Positions 7,994 to 16,396 are shown, numbered from the stretch's first letter. The stretch: 64,000 bases of DNA from Nocardioidaceae bacterium UBA4001 (GCA_002384855.1 DGBP01000060.1:1-64000); one strand, 5' to 3'. Notes: generated by a model not told the origin, from the letters alone. A program made the numbers and translations.

Positions 7994-8860
7994 ATGATGC
8001 GCCGCGTGACCCCCTCCGGAGTGCTCGTCCTCGCCGCGACCCCCATCGGCCGGGTGGAGGACGCGCCGCCGCGTCTGCGCACCGAGCTCGCGAACGCCGA
8101 CGTCGTCGCCGCCGAGGACACCCGGCGGCTCAGGCGGCTGTGCGCCGACCTCGGGGTGACGATCACCGGCCGCGTCGTCTCCTACTTCGAGGGCAACGAG
8201 TCCTCCCGGACCCCGGCGCTGGTCGAGGCACTCGAGGCCGGCGAGCGGGTGCTCGTGGTCACCGACGCGGGGATGCCGAGCGTGTCCGACCCCGGCTACC
8301 GGCTCGTCGCGGCGGCCGTCGAGCGGGACCTCCCGATCACCGCCGTCCCCGGCCCGTCCGCGGTGCTCGCGGCGCTGGCGGTCTCGGGCCTTCCCGTGGA
8401 CCGCTTCTGCTTCGAGGGCTTCCTGCCCCGCAAGGCCGGGGAGCGCGGTCGGCGACTCGCGGCACTGGCGGCCGAGGAGCGGACCATGGTGTTCTTCGAG
8501 GCGCCGCACCGGACGGAGGCGGCCCTGCGCGCGATGGCCGATGCGTTCGGCCCCGACCGGCGAGCTGCCGTGTGTCGCGAGCTGACCAAGACCCACGAGG
8601 AGGTACGACGCTCTGGGCTGGCCGACCTCGCGACCTGGGCCGCGGGCGGGGTTCGCGGCGAGGTGACGCTGGTCGTGGAGGGCGCGCCCGCCACGTCCGA
8701 CGTACCCACCGACCCCGCCTCCCTGGCCGGCCTCGTGGCCGACGCGGAGGCGCAGGGCAGCACCCGCAAGGACGCCATCCTCGAGGTGGCCCGGCTGGCG
8801 GGACTGCCCAAGCGTGTGGTCTACGACGCCGTCCACAAGAGGCCCCAGCCGCCCTCGTAG
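7994..8860 (+). CDS. rsmI: 16S rRNA (cytidine(1402)-2'-O)-methyltransferase RsmI
   Basis: The 288-residue protein shows the RsmI/tetrapyrrole-methylase motifs SGVLVLAATPIGRVEDAP, VAAEDTRRLRRL, VTDAGMPSVSDPGYRLV and ITAVPGPSAVLAALAVSGL. The central FCFEGFLPRKAGERGRRL and TMVFFEAPHRTEAAL are diagnostic for the subfamily. It methylates the 2'-O of C1402 of 16S rRNA using SAM. The start may be ATG 7994, ATG 7997 or GTG 8006 (closest to the usual N terminus); no Shine-Dalgarno decides. The TAG stop forms part of the -10 box of tatD. Confidence 0.94.
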   Translation: MMRRVTPSGVLVLAATPIGRVEDAPPRLRTELANADVVAAEDTRRLRRLCADLGVTITGRVVSYFEGNESSRTPALVEALEAGERVLVVTDAGMPSVSDPGYRLVAAAVERDLPITAVPGPSAVLAALAVSGLPVDRFCFEGFLPRKAGERGRRLAALAAEERTMVFFEAPHRTEAALRAMADAFGPDRRAAVCRELTKTHEEVRRSGLADLATWAAGGVRGEVTLVVEGAPATSDVPTDPASLAGLVADAEAQGSTRKDAILEVARLAGLPKRVVYDAVHKRPQPPS

Positions 8861-8870
8861 ACTCCGCCGC

Positions 8871-9764
8871 ATGCCCGACCAGCCCACCCGCACCCGCGCC
8901 GAGCAGACGGAGCAGGGCAGCCGGCGCGACCGGAGCCGGCCGCCTGCCCCCGAGCCGCTTCCGCACCCGGTCGTGGACAACCACTGCCACCTCGACATCG
9001 AGGACGGATCGTGGCTCTCGGTCGAGACCGCCCTCGCGGAGGCCGCTGCGGTCGGCGTTCCCCGCATCGTGCAGATCGGCTGCGACGTGGGCTCCGCGCC
9101 CTGGGCGGTGGAGGTCGCCGAGCGCCACCCCGCCATCGTCGCGGGCGTCGCGCTGCACCCCAACGAGGCGGCCCGGCTCGCCGCGGAGGGCCGGCTGGAG
9201 GAGGGACTCGCCCTCGTCGAGCGGCTCGCCTCGGGCAGCGACCGGGTCCGCGCGGTGGGCGAGACCGGCCTGGACTACTTCCGCACCGGCGAGGACGGGC
9301 ACGCCGCCCAGCACGAGTCCTTCCGCCGCCACGTCGACCTCGCCAAGCGACTGGGCAAGACGCTGGTGATCCACGACCGCGACGCCCACGACGACGTGCT
9401 GCGGATCCTCGACGAGGAGGGCGTGCCGGACCGCGTGGTGATGCACTGCTTCTCCGGCGACGCCGGCTTCGCCCGGGCCTGCCTCGACCGCGGCGCCTGG
9501 CTCTCCTTCGCCGGCACGGTCACCTTCAAGAACGCCGGGCCGCTCCGCGAGGCGCTCCGGGTGACCCCGCGGGACCGGGTGCTCGTCGAGACCGACGCGC
9601 CGTACCTCACCCCGATGCCCTACCGCGGCCGACCGAACGCGTCGTACCTCGTGCCGGTCACGCTGCGGTCGATGGCCGAGACCCTCGACACGGACCTGGC
9701 CGGGCTCTGCGAGGCCGTGGACGCCAACACCGATGCCGCCTTCGGTGGTCGCTGGGGCGGGTGA
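8871..9764 (+). CDS. tatD: TatD family metal-dependent hydrolase
   Basis: The 297-residue TIM-barrel hydrolase has the family metal ligands in VVDNHCHLDI (HxH), AVGETGLDYF, IHDRDAHDD, VMHCFSGD and ETDAPYLTPMPYRG. TatD proteins are magnesium-dependent 3'-5' exonucleases. The first 35 residues are a charged extension. The ATG at 8871 lies 7 nt after TAGACT (8858-8863), which includes the rsmI stop, so it is probably transcribed as a leaderless mRNA. The order rsmI-tatD-rpfB-rsmA-ispE matches other actinobacteria. Confidence 0.93.
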   Translation: MPDQPTRTRAEQTEQGSRRDRSRPPAPEPLPHPVVDNHCHLDIEDGSWLSVETALAEAAAVGVPRIVQIGCDVGSAPWAVEVAERHPAIVAGVALHPNEAARLAAEGRLEEGLALVERLASGSDRVRAVGETGLDYFRTGEDGHAAQHESFRRHVDLAKRLGKTLVIHDRDAHDDVLRILDEEGVPDRVVMHCFSGDAGFARACLDRGAWLSFAGTVTFKNAGPLREALRVTPRDRVLVETDAPYLTPMPYRGRPNASYLVPVTLRSMAETLDTDLAGLCEAVDANTDAAFGGRWGG

Positions 9765-9833
9765 CAGGCCCGCTGAGTAGTCCGAACGGACTAGTCAATC
9801 CCGTGATACCGGCCACGTTCGGGGGCCTTCGAC

Positions 9834-9862
9834 TTGGCCTGTCCGGGTCGCGCCGTTATCGT
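9834..9862 (+). promoter_or_regulatory. predicted promoter of the rpfB-type gene
   Basis: TTGGCC (9834-9839) and TATCGT (9857-9862) are separated by 17 nt and would start transcription near 9869, producing a leader of roughly 180 nt before the GTG at 10052. Upstream, at 9778-9793, is a perfect palindrome TAGTCCG-AA-CGGACTA just after tatD that could be a terminator or operator. Confidence 0.5.
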
Positions 9863-9868
9863 CTTGTG

Positions 9869-10051
9869 ACTGTTGGCCGGGAGTGGGGAAGCTTTCGGGC
9901 AGCGCCCAGGAGGTCCGTACGGCCCCTCCGGCAACGTCCGGAGGATCAGCGTGCGGACCACCGAGCCCGTCCGGCACAGCAGGAACCTGCTGTCCGGGCA
10001 CGCAAGGCGCAGCCTGTCCCGCGGCCCGGGGAGTACCACCATGGGAGCATC
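9869..10051 (+). promoter_or_regulatory. structured 5' leader of the rpfB-type gene, possible RNA switch
   Basis: The leader folds by eye into an outer stem GGTCCG (9912-9917) with CGGACC (9954-9959) that encloses a hairpin CCTCCGG-CAACGT-CCGGAGG (9925-9944). A second hairpin follows, CAGCAGG-AA-CCTGCTG (9977-9992), extended by CCGG/CCGG. None of the long frames across it looks coding. An RNA switch upstream of rpfB has been reported in M. tuberculosis, so a regulatory leader is plausible. I could not match it to a named class, and the ligand is unknown. Confidence 0.5.
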
Positions 10052-11191
10052 GTGCGGAGTTCCATCGCACTCCTCAGCAAGAGCAAGGTCGCGCTCGTCG
10101 TCCTCGTCACCGCGGTCGTCACCGCGCTGGTCGCCACCACCGTCGGCTACGCCGCGATGAACAAGACCGTGACCCTCTCCGTCGACGGAGAGGCCGACCA
10201 GGTCCAGACCCTCGGGGGCACCGTCCGTGACGTCCTGGAGGACCAGGGCGTCGAGGTCGGGCAGCGTGACGTGGTCGCCCCCGCCCTCGACAGCAAGGTC
10301 AACGACGGCACCCGGATCGCGGTCCGTTTCGCCCGTGAGCTGAACCTCGACGTCGACGGCGAGGAGAAGAGCTACTGGGTGACCGCCACCGACGTGACCT
10401 CGGCCCTGCAGCAGCTCGGACTACGCTACTCCGGCGCCGAGCTCTCGGTCAGCCGTAGCGCGGCGATCGGGCGCGAGGGCCTCGACGTGGACGTCGTGAC
10501 CCCGAAGAAGGTCAGGCTGACGCTCGGTGAGCGCAAGACCCGCACCGTCCGCGTCCCGGCACTGACCGTCTCCGAGGCGCTGGCCGACCTCGACATCGAG
10601 CTGGGCAGGCGCGACGAGGTCACCCCCCGGCCCAACGCGTCGATCGAGGACGGCGACAAGATCACCGTCACCCGCGTACGCGTCGTCACCAAGAAGGTGA
10701 AGGAGTCCATCGACTTCGCCACCGTCGAGAAGGCCGACGACTCGATGTTCGAGGGTGAGTCCGAGGTCGAGCGCTCCGGTGAGAAGGGCGTCCGTTCGGT
10801 CGTGTACCGCATGCGCTACGAGAACGGCGAGGTCGTCGCGACCAAGGCGCTCAGCTCCAAGGTCCTCGAGCAGCCCCGCAACGCCGTGGTCCGTGTCGGC
10901 ACCAAGGAGGAGGTCGCGGCGGCGCCTGCGGCCAACTTCGCCTCGGGCAGCACCGTCTGGGACCAGCTCGCGCAGTGCGAGTCCGGCGGCAACTGGGCGA
11001 TCAACACCGGCAACGGGTACTACGGCGGCCTGCAGTTCAACCTGCAGACCTGGCGCGCCTACGGCGGCGCCGGCTACCCGCACCAGCAGAGCCGGGAGAC
11101 CCAGATCGCCGTGGCGACCCGGCTCCGTGACGCCAACGGCGGCTACGGCGCGTGGCCGTCCTGCTCGTCGAAGCTCGGCCTGCCCCAGTGA
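10052..11191 (+). CDS. rpfB: resuscitation-promoting factor RpfB-type peptidoglycan hydrolase
   Basis: The 379-residue protein has an N-terminal membrane/signal segment (about 14-35, ALVVLVTAVVTALVATTVGY). Three DUF348 repeats follow (each starting like TVTLSVDGEADQVQTLGGTV), then a G5 domain (about 210-290) and a C-terminal Rpf lysozyme-like domain starting STVWDQLAQCESGGNWAINT. The catalytic Glu is in CESGG. The domain order is exactly that of RpfB. It cleaves peptidoglycan at the cell surface and promotes regrowth from dormancy. GTG 10052 is chosen because it immediately precedes the membrane segment. It lies upstream of rsmA and ispE as in mycobacteria. Confidence 0.94.
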   Translation: MRSSIALLSKSKVALVVLVTAVVTALVATTVGYAAMNKTVTLSVDGEADQVQTLGGTVRDVLEDQGVEVGQRDVVAPALDSKVNDGTRIAVRFARELNLDVDGEEKSYWVTATDVTSALQQLGLRYSGAELSVSRSAAIGREGLDVDVVTPKKVRLTLGERKTRTVRVPALTVSEALADLDIELGRRDEVTPRPNASIEDGDKITVTRVRVVTKKVKESIDFATVEKADDSMFEGESEVERSGEKGVRSVVYRMRYENGEVVATKALSSKVLEQPRNAVVRVGTKEEVAAAPAANFASGSTVWDQLAQCESGGNWAINTGNGYYGGLQFNLQTWRAYGGAGYPHQQSRETQIAVATRLRDANGGYGAWPSCSSKLGLPQ

Positions 11192-11223
11192 GGCACTGAC
11201 CTGCTGCAGCTAGGCTCGCCCGC

Positions 11224-12117
11224 GTGGTGAGCGACGACGTGACGTCCGCCGGACCGAGACTTCTCGGTCCGGCGGACGTGCGTTCGCTGGCGGCCGGCCT
11301 CGGCCTCCGGCCGACCAAGCAGCGCGGGCAGAACTTCGTGATCGACCCGAACACCGTGCGCAAGATCGTCCGGTCCGCGAGCCTCGAGCCCGACGACGTG
11401 GTCGTCGAGGTCGGTCCCGGTCTCGGCTCGCTGACGCTGGGGCTGCTCGGCGCGGTGTCCCGGGTGGTCGCGATCGAGGTCGACCCGCTGCTGGCGCGCG
11501 CGCTGCCGGGCACCGTCGCCCGCTTCGCGGAGGGGTACGTCGACCGGCTCGAGGTCGTCGAGGCCGACGCGCTCCGGGTCCCCTCCCTCCCCGGTCCGGC
11601 CCCCACCGCCCTCGTCGCCAACCTGCCCTACAACGTGTCGGTCCCGGTCCTGCTCCATCTGCTGGCCCTCCTGCCGTCGCTGCGCAAGGGCCTGGTCATG
11701 GTCCAGTCCGAGGTCGCCGACCGGCTGGCCGCCGAACCCGGGTCGCGCACCTACGGCGTCCCGTCGGTGAAGGCAGCGTGGTACGCCCGCGTCCGCCGTG
11801 CAGGGGCCGTCGGGCGCAACGTCTTCTGGCCGGCGCCGAACGTCGACTCCGGGCTGGTGGCCTGGGAGCGCCGTGACCCGCCGGCCGCGTCGGTGTCGCG
11901 CGAGGAGGTCTTCGCGGTCGTCGACGCGGCGTTCGCCCAGCGGCGCAAGACTCTGCGCTCGACGCTCAAGGGGCTCGCGGGCTCTGCTGCGGCCGCCGAG
12001 GCTGCTCTGGCCCACGCAGGGGTCGACCCCATGGCGCGCGGCGAGGCACTGCACGTGGAGGACTTCGCCCGCGTCGCAGAAGCACTCGCGCTGGTCCGCT
12101 CCGACGGTGCCGCGTGA
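11224..12117 (+). CDS. rsmA: 16S rRNA (adenine(1518)/(1519)-N6)-dimethyltransferase
   Basis: The 297-residue KsgA/RsmA protein shows GQNFVIDPNTVRKIV, the SAM loop VVEVGPGLGSLTLGLL and the catalytic ANLPYNVSVPVLLHLL (NLPY). The C-terminal domain has FAQRRKTLRSTLKGL, also typical. It dimethylates the two adenines of the 3' hairpin of 16S rRNA during 30S maturation. The GTG at 11224 is 7 nt after TAGGCT (11211-11216), suggesting a leaderless start in addition to read-through from rpfB. It overlaps ispE by 4 nt (GTGA). Confidence 0.95.
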   Translation: MVSDDVTSAGPRLLGPADVRSLAAGLGLRPTKQRGQNFVIDPNTVRKIVRSASLEPDDVVVEVGPGLGSLTLGLLGAVSRVVAIEVDPLLARALPGTVARFAEGYVDRLEVVEADALRVPSLPGPAPTALVANLPYNVSVPVLLHLLALLPSLRKGLVMVQSEVADRLAAEPGSRTYGVPSVKAAWYARVRRAGAVGRNVFWPAPNVDSGLVAWERRDPPAASVSREEVFAVVDAAFAQRRKTLRSTLKGLAGSAAAAEAALAHAGVDPMARGEALHVEDFARVAEALALVRSDGAA

Positions 12118-13028
12118 GGCGGTCGGTGACGGTCGCCTCACCCGCGAAGATCAACCTCCAGCTCGGGGTCGGCGGTGTGCGTGCCGACGGCTTCCACACG
12201 CTGGCGACGGTCTACCAGGCGATCGGGCTGTACGACGACGTCACGGTCACCCGCGCCGACGCCACGACCCTCACCGTCGCGGGGGAGGTCGACGTGACCG
12301 AGGTTCCCACCGACCGCGGCAACCTCGCACTCCGCGCCGCCGCGCTGCTCGCCGAGCACGCCGGCCTCGACGCCGCCGAGTCAGCCGTCCGGGTGGAGAT
12401 CCACAAGCGCATCCCGGTGGCGGGCGGGATGGCAGGGGGAAGCACCGACGCCGCCGCCGCGCTGCTGGCCTGCGACGAGCTCTGGGGCCTGGTCACACCC
12501 CCGGACGAGCTGCTCGCCCTGGCCGCACGGCTGGGCAGCGACGTGCCGTTCTGCCTCGTCGGCGGCACCGCCCTCGGCACCGGCCGGGGAGAGGTCGTCG
12601 ACCGTGTGGACGACACCGGGTCGTACTGGTGGGTCGTCGCGCTCTCGGGCCGCGGCCTCTCGACCCCGGCGGTCTTCGCCGAGTTCGACCGCCGCCACGC
12701 CGGCCGGGCCGTCCCCGAGCCCGAGGTCTCCCGGAGCCTCCTCGCGGCGCTGTCGGCCGGTGACGTGGACGCGCTGGCCGCCGCGCTGTCCAACGACCTC
12801 GAGCCGCCGGCGCTCGGGCTCCGGCCCGGCCTCGGGCAGCTGCTCGACCTCGGCGGCCGGCCACCCGCCCTGGCGCGGCTGCTCTCCGGCTCCGGGCCGA
12901 CCTGCCTGTTCCTCGCCGGGAACGAGGCGGACGCCACGAAGGTGCGCGACGTCCTGCGCGACGCCGGCACCACCGCGCTGGTCGCCCCCGGGCCCGCGCC
13001 CGGCGCTCACGTCGTCGACGCCGTGTGA
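12114..13028 (+). CDS. ispE: 4-diphosphocytidyl-2-C-methyl-D-erythritol kinase
   Basis: The 304-residue GHMP kinase has SVTVASPAKINLQLGV at the N terminus (with the active-site Lys) and the ATP loop PVAGGMAGGSTDAAAALL at about 101-118. The C-terminal motif is LLSGSGPTCLFL. It phosphorylates CDP-ME at the 2-hydroxyl in the non-mevalonate isoprenoid pathway, in the cytoplasm. The start codon overlaps the rsmA stop, so synthesis is coupled. The rsmA-ispE pair is widespread in actinobacteria. Confidence 0.95.
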   Translation: MRRSVTVASPAKINLQLGVGGVRADGFHTLATVYQAIGLYDDVTVTRADATTLTVAGEVDVTEVPTDRGNLALRAAALLAEHAGLDAAESAVRVEIHKRIPVAGGMAGGSTDAAAALLACDELWGLVTPPDELLALAARLGSDVPFCLVGGTALGTGRGEVVDRVDDTGSYWWVVALSGRGLSTPAVFAEFDRRHAGRAVPEPEVSRSLLAALSAGDVDALAAALSNDLEPPALGLRPGLGQLLDLGGRPPALARLLSGSGPTCLFLAGNEADATKVRDVLRDAGTTALVAPGPAPGAHVVDAV

Positions 13029-13043
13029 TGCGATAGCACCCTC

Positions 13044-14852
13044 ATGGCCCCACCTGCGAACCTCGTCAACCTCGAGCGCGTCCACAAGTCCTACGGCATC
13101 CGCCCCCTCCTCGACGGGGTCAGCCTCGGGGTCGGCACGGGCGAGCGGATCGGCGTCGTCGGCCGCAACGGCGACGGCAAGACCACCCTGCTGCGGATCA
13201 TCGGCGGCCTCGAGGAGCCCGACGACGGGCGGGTGTCGCGCACCCGAGGCCTGCACCTCGGCTACCTCACGCAGGGCGACGACCTCGACCCCACGGCCTC
13301 GGTCCAGGAGGCGGTGCTCGGTGACCGGGCCGAGCACGAGTGGGCCGCCGACCCGTTCACCCGCGAGATCGTGGAGGTGCTGCTCGCCGGCATCCCGCTC
13401 GAACGCCAGGTCGCCGGGCTCTCGGGTGGGGAGCGACGCCGGTCCTCGCTGGCCCGGCTGCTCCTCGTCGAGCACGACCTGATCGTCCTCGACGAGCCGA
13501 CCAACCACCTCGACGTCGAGGCGGTCTCCTGGCTCGCCGACCACCTTGCCCGTCGTACCTCTGCCCTCGTCGTGGTCACGCACGACCGCTGGTTCCTCGA
13601 CGCCGTCTGCGACACGACGTGGGAGGTCCACGACGGCGTGGTCGACGTGTACGACGGCGGGTACGCCGCCTTCGTGCTGGCCAAGGCCGAGCGGCAGCGG
13701 CAGGCGGCGGCGTCCGAGGCGCGCCGGCAGAACCTCATGCGCAAGGAGCTCGCCTGGCTGCGGCGGGGGGCGCCGGCCCGCACGTCGAAGCCGAAGTTCC
13801 GGATCGACGCCGCCAACGCCCTCATCGAGGACGAGCCGCCGCCGCGGGACTCCCTGGCGCTGCAGCGCTTCGCCACCCAGCGGCTCGGCAAGGACGTGTT
13901 CGACGTCGAGGACGTGACGCTGCAGCGTGGCGAGAAGGTGCTGCTCGACCACGCCACGTGGCGGCTCGGCCCTGGCGACCGGATCGGCCTCGTCGGGGTC
14001 AACGGCGCGGGCAAGACGTCGGTTCTGCAGCTGCTGAGCGGTGACCTCGCACCCCAGGCAGGCCGGGTGAAGCGGGGGAAGACCGTCGCGCTCGCCGAGC
14101 TCAGCCAGTCCCTCGACGACCTCGAGCCCGACGAGCGCGTGCTCGACGCCGTCGAGTCGGTCAAGCGGGTCACCCGCACCGCGACCGGGGAGGTCACCGC
14201 GTCGTCGCTGCTCGAGCGGTTCGGGTTCACCGGCGACCGGCTCACTGCGCGTCTCGGCGACCTGTCCGGCGGGGAGCGCCGCCGCTTCCAGCTGCTGCGG
14301 ATCCTGCTGTCCGAGCCGAACGTGCTCCTGCTCGACGAGCCGACCAACGACCTCGACATCGAGACGCTCACCGTCCTCGAGGACTTCCTCGACGGCTGGC
14401 CCGGCACGCTCGTGGTCGTCTCCCACGACCGGTACTTCCTCGAGCGCGTCTGCGACAGCGTGTGGGCGCTGCTCGGCGACGGCACGGTGAAGATGCTGCC
14501 GCGAGGAGTGGACGAGTACCTCGAGCGGCGTCGGGCCACCCTGGCCGAGCACGCTGCCGCTGCCGCTGCCGCTGCCGGGTCGTCCGGGTCGCCGGCCGTG
14601 GCGGTCTCGGGCGGATCCGCCGGGTCCGCCTCCTCGCCGGCCGAGCAGCGGGAGGCGCGGAAGGCGGTCAACCGCATCGACAAGCAGCTGGCCAAGGTGC
14701 AGGCCCGCGAGGACGACCTCCACGCCCAGCTCGTGGAGGCCGCCACGAACTACGAGCGGCTGGCCGAGCTCAACGAGCAGCTGCGGGCGGTCACCGCCGA
14801 ACGGGAGGCCCTCGAGGAGGAGTGGCTCGAGGCGGCCTCGGTCCTGGAGTAG
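13044..14852 (+). CDS. ABC-F family ATP-binding protein, Uup-like
   Basis: The 602-residue protein has two ABC cassettes and no membrane segments. The Walker A motifs are GRNGDGKTT (about 45) and GVNGAGKTS (about 318). The signatures are LSGGERRRSSLARLLL and LSGGERRRFQLLRILL, each followed by a LDEPTNxLDxE motif typical of ABC-F. A basic inter-domain linker (RRGAPARTSKPKFRID) and a C-terminal coiled coil (about 535-600) after a poly-Ala/Gly-Ser linker resemble Uup. Members act on ribosomes or DNA intermediates; the exact role is unknown. It follows ispE by 15 nt and probably ends the operon. It converges with marR. Confidence 0.9.
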   Translation: MAPPANLVNLERVHKSYGIRPLLDGVSLGVGTGERIGVVGRNGDGKTTLLRIIGGLEEPDDGRVSRTRGLHLGYLTQGDDLDPTASVQEAVLGDRAEHEWAADPFTREIVEVLLAGIPLERQVAGLSGGERRRSSLARLLLVEHDLIVLDEPTNHLDVEAVSWLADHLARRTSALVVVTHDRWFLDAVCDTTWEVHDGVVDVYDGGYAAFVLAKAERQRQAAASEARRQNLMRKELAWLRRGAPARTSKPKFRIDAANALIEDEPPPRDSLALQRFATQRLGKDVFDVEDVTLQRGEKVLLDHATWRLGPGDRIGLVGVNGAGKTSVLQLLSGDLAPQAGRVKRGKTVALAELSQSLDDLEPDERVLDAVESVKRVTRTATGEVTASSLLERFGFTGDRLTARLGDLSGGERRRFQLLRILLSEPNVLLLDEPTNDLDIETLTVLEDFLDGWPGTLVVVSHDRYFLERVCDSVWALLGDGTVKMLPRGVDEYLERRRATLAEHAAAAAAAAGSSGSPAVAVSGGSAGSASSPAEQREARKAVNRIDKQLAKVQAREDDLHAQLVEAATNYERLAELNEQLRAVTAEREALEEEWLEAASVLE

Positions 14853-14900
14853 CCGGGTCGCCTTGCCCCGACGCCGCGCCCACGGCCCGACCGAGGCGAC

Positions 14901-14977
14901 GTTGTCGTCCGTATGGACGGCAACGACGAGGCGCGGAGCGGTCGGGGTGCCGTTCCCGTCCACATGGACGGGAACGG
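14901..14977. terminator. two related inverted repeats between convergent genes
   Basis: The first repeat is GTTGTCGTCC-GTAT-GGACGGCAAC (14901-14924; one G-T pair). The second is CCGTTCCCGTCC-ACAT-GGACGGGAACGG (14950-14977), a perfect 12-bp stem. Both share the core CGTCC-NNAT-GGACGG. They lie between the ends of the ABC-F gene and the minus-strand marR gene, so they may be bidirectional terminators. There is no T tract. Their similarity to each other also fits a dispersed palindromic repeat. Confidence 0.6.
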
Positions 14978-15024
14978 TGTCGTCCGGCCGGCTGGGGCCA
15001 AGCCCACGGAGCCCAGGGCGCGCG

Positions 15025-15519
15025 CTACGGCTCGGGCTCGAACGGGGCAAGCAGGTCGCGCAGCAGCCCGGCGAGCCGCTCCTGGTCGGCCCCGGAGAGC
15101 CCGCCGAGGAGGTCGCGCTCCCGCTCGAGCAGGCTCGCGAGTGCCCCGTCGACCCGGGCGCGCCCCTCGTCGGTCAGCCGGACGAGCACCCCGCGGCGGT
15201 CGCGCGGGTCGGGCAGCCGCTCGACGAGGCCGTGGGCCACGAGACGGTCGACCCGGTTGGTCATCGTGCCGCTGGTCACCAGCGTCTCCTTGATGAGCCG
15301 GCCGGGGGAGAGCTCGTAGGGCTGCCCGGCGCGACGCAGCGCGGCCAGCACGTCGAACTCCCAGGACTCGATGCCGCGCTCGGCGAAGGACGCCCGCCGC
15401 GCCCGGTCGACGTGGTGGGCCAGCCTGCTCACCCGGCTGAGCACCTGCATGGGCGTGGGCTCGAGGTCCGGGCGCTCGCGCTGCCAGGCCTCGACCAGCC
15501 GGTCGACTTCGTCGCGCAT
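15025..15519 (-). CDS. MarR family transcriptional regulator
   Basis: The 164-residue winged-helix protein has a recognition region with WEFDVLAALRRAG, SPGRLIKETLVTSGTMTNRV and the wing LVERLPDPRDRRGVLVRLTD. Flanking helices form the dimer interface. It is divergent from a Tam-like methyltransferase, and two TCTTGACATC-type sites lie between them, so it very probably represses both. The ATG at 15519 lies 6 nt after TACGAT on the minus strand with TCGATG 17 nt further up, suggesting a leaderless start. The ligand is unknown. Confidence 0.92.
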   Translation of the reverse strand: MRDEVDRLVEAWQRERPDLEPTPMQVLSRVSRLAHHVDRARRASFAERGIESWEFDVLAALRRAGQPYELSPGRLIKETLVTSGTMTNRVDRLVAHGLVERLPDPRDRRGVLVRLTDEGRARVDGALASLLERERDLLGGLSGADQERLAGLLRDLLAPFEPEP

Positions 15520-15542
15520 GACTCGATCGTACCCGTCGAGAT

Positions 15543-15595
15543 TCTTGACATCGAGATAATGCCGTCTCAGAATATATCTTGACATCAAGATATAT
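15543..15595. promoter_or_regulatory. paired MarR operators in the marR/tam intergenic region
   Basis: The second site is a near-perfect palindrome, ATATATCTTGA-CA-TCAAGATATAT arms (15572-15595), 13 nt before the tam ATG. The first site is a weaker copy, TCTTGA-CA-TCGAGA (15543-15556), overlapping the proposed -35 of marR. Centres are 34 bp apart, about three helical turns, so both lie on one DNA face. A/T-rich arms stand out in a very GC-rich background. TTGACA within each site may serve as a -35. Confidence 0.8.
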
Positions 15596-15607
15596 CGAGG
15601 AGGTCCG

Positions 15608-16396
15608 ATGAGCCGGCACACGTGGGACCCGGAGCGGTACCTCACCTTCGGCGACGAGCGGGGGCGGCCCTTCGTCGACCTGCTCGCCAGGGTGGGCGCG
15701 ACCGAGGTGGACCGGGTGGTGGACCTCGGCTGCGGGCCGGGCAACCTCACCGCGATGCTGAGGCAGCGCTGGCCCGCGGCCGATGTGGTCGGCGTGGACT
15801 CGTCGCCGGAGATGATCGACCGGGCCCGCGAGGCCGGGATCGAGGGCGTGCGGTTCGAGGTCGGCGATCTGCGGGCGTGGCAGGCCGACCGGCCCGTCGA
15901 CGTACTCGTCTCCAACGCGACCCTGCAGTGGGTTCCCGAGCACCTCGCACTGCTGCCCGGACTCGTCGCCCAGGTCGCGCCGGGTGGATGGCTGGCCTTC
16001 CAGGTGCCCGGGAACTTCGCCGAGCCCAGCCACATGTTGTTGCACGAGCTGGCAGCCGAGGAGCGGTTCCGGGGGTACGTCGCCGGGGCGGCTCGGCCCG
16101 CGGCCCACGACCCGGAGGCCTACCTCGAGACGCTGCTCGACCTCGGCTGTCGGGTGGATGCCTGGGAGACGACGTACCTCCACGTCCTCACCGGTGACGA
16201 CGCGGTCTTCACCTGGGTCAGCGGCACCGGTGCGCGACCCGTGCTGCAGGCGCTGCCCGAGGCGCTGCGCGCGGACTTCGAGGCGGAGTACAGGACGCGG
16301 CTACGTGAGGCGTACCCGCCGGGACCGCACGGGACCGTGCTGCCGTTCCGCCGCGTCTTCGTCGTCGCCCAGGTGCCGGCGGTGGTGGAGGGATGA
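15608..16396 (+). CDS. tam: trans-aconitate 2-methyltransferase-like SAM methyltransferase
   Basis: The 262-residue protein closely follows Tam: it opens with HTWDPERYLTFGDERGRPF, has SAM motif I VVDLGCGPGNLTAML, and contains VLVSNATLQWVPEH and WLAFQVPGNFAEPSH. The last two are diagnostic of the Tam subfamily. Tam methylates trans-aconitate, an inhibitor of aconitase, using SAM. A strong Shine-Dalgarno GAGGAGG (15597-15603) lies just before the ATG. It is divergent from marR and shares its operators, and the glyoxalase-like gene starts inside its stop. Confidence 0.87.
   Translation: MSRHTWDPERYLTFGDERGRPFVDLLARVGATEVDRVVDLGCGPGNLTAMLRQRWPAADVVGVDSSPEMIDRAREAGIEGVRFEVGDLRAWQADRPVDVLVSNATLQWVPEHLALLPGLVAQVAPGGWLAFQVPGNFAEPSHMLLHELAAEERFRGYVAGAARPAAHDPEAYLETLLDLGCRVDAWETTYLHVLTGDDAVFTWVSGTGARPVLQALPEALRADFEAEYRTRLREAYPPGPHGTVLPFRRVFVVAQVPAVVEG

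Noticed and set aside
9869..10051. c-di-AMP (ydaO) riboswitch before the rpf gene
   Set aside because: Such riboswitches precede rpf genes in streptomycetes, but I could not find the conserved ydaO core here; left as an unnamed structured leader.
12381..15050. 889-codon minus-strand frame over ispE and the ABC-F gene
   Set aside because: Antisense shadow of strong coding genes in GC-rich DNA; no domains and low-complexity composition. The same holds for 25182-27860 and 52132-54966.
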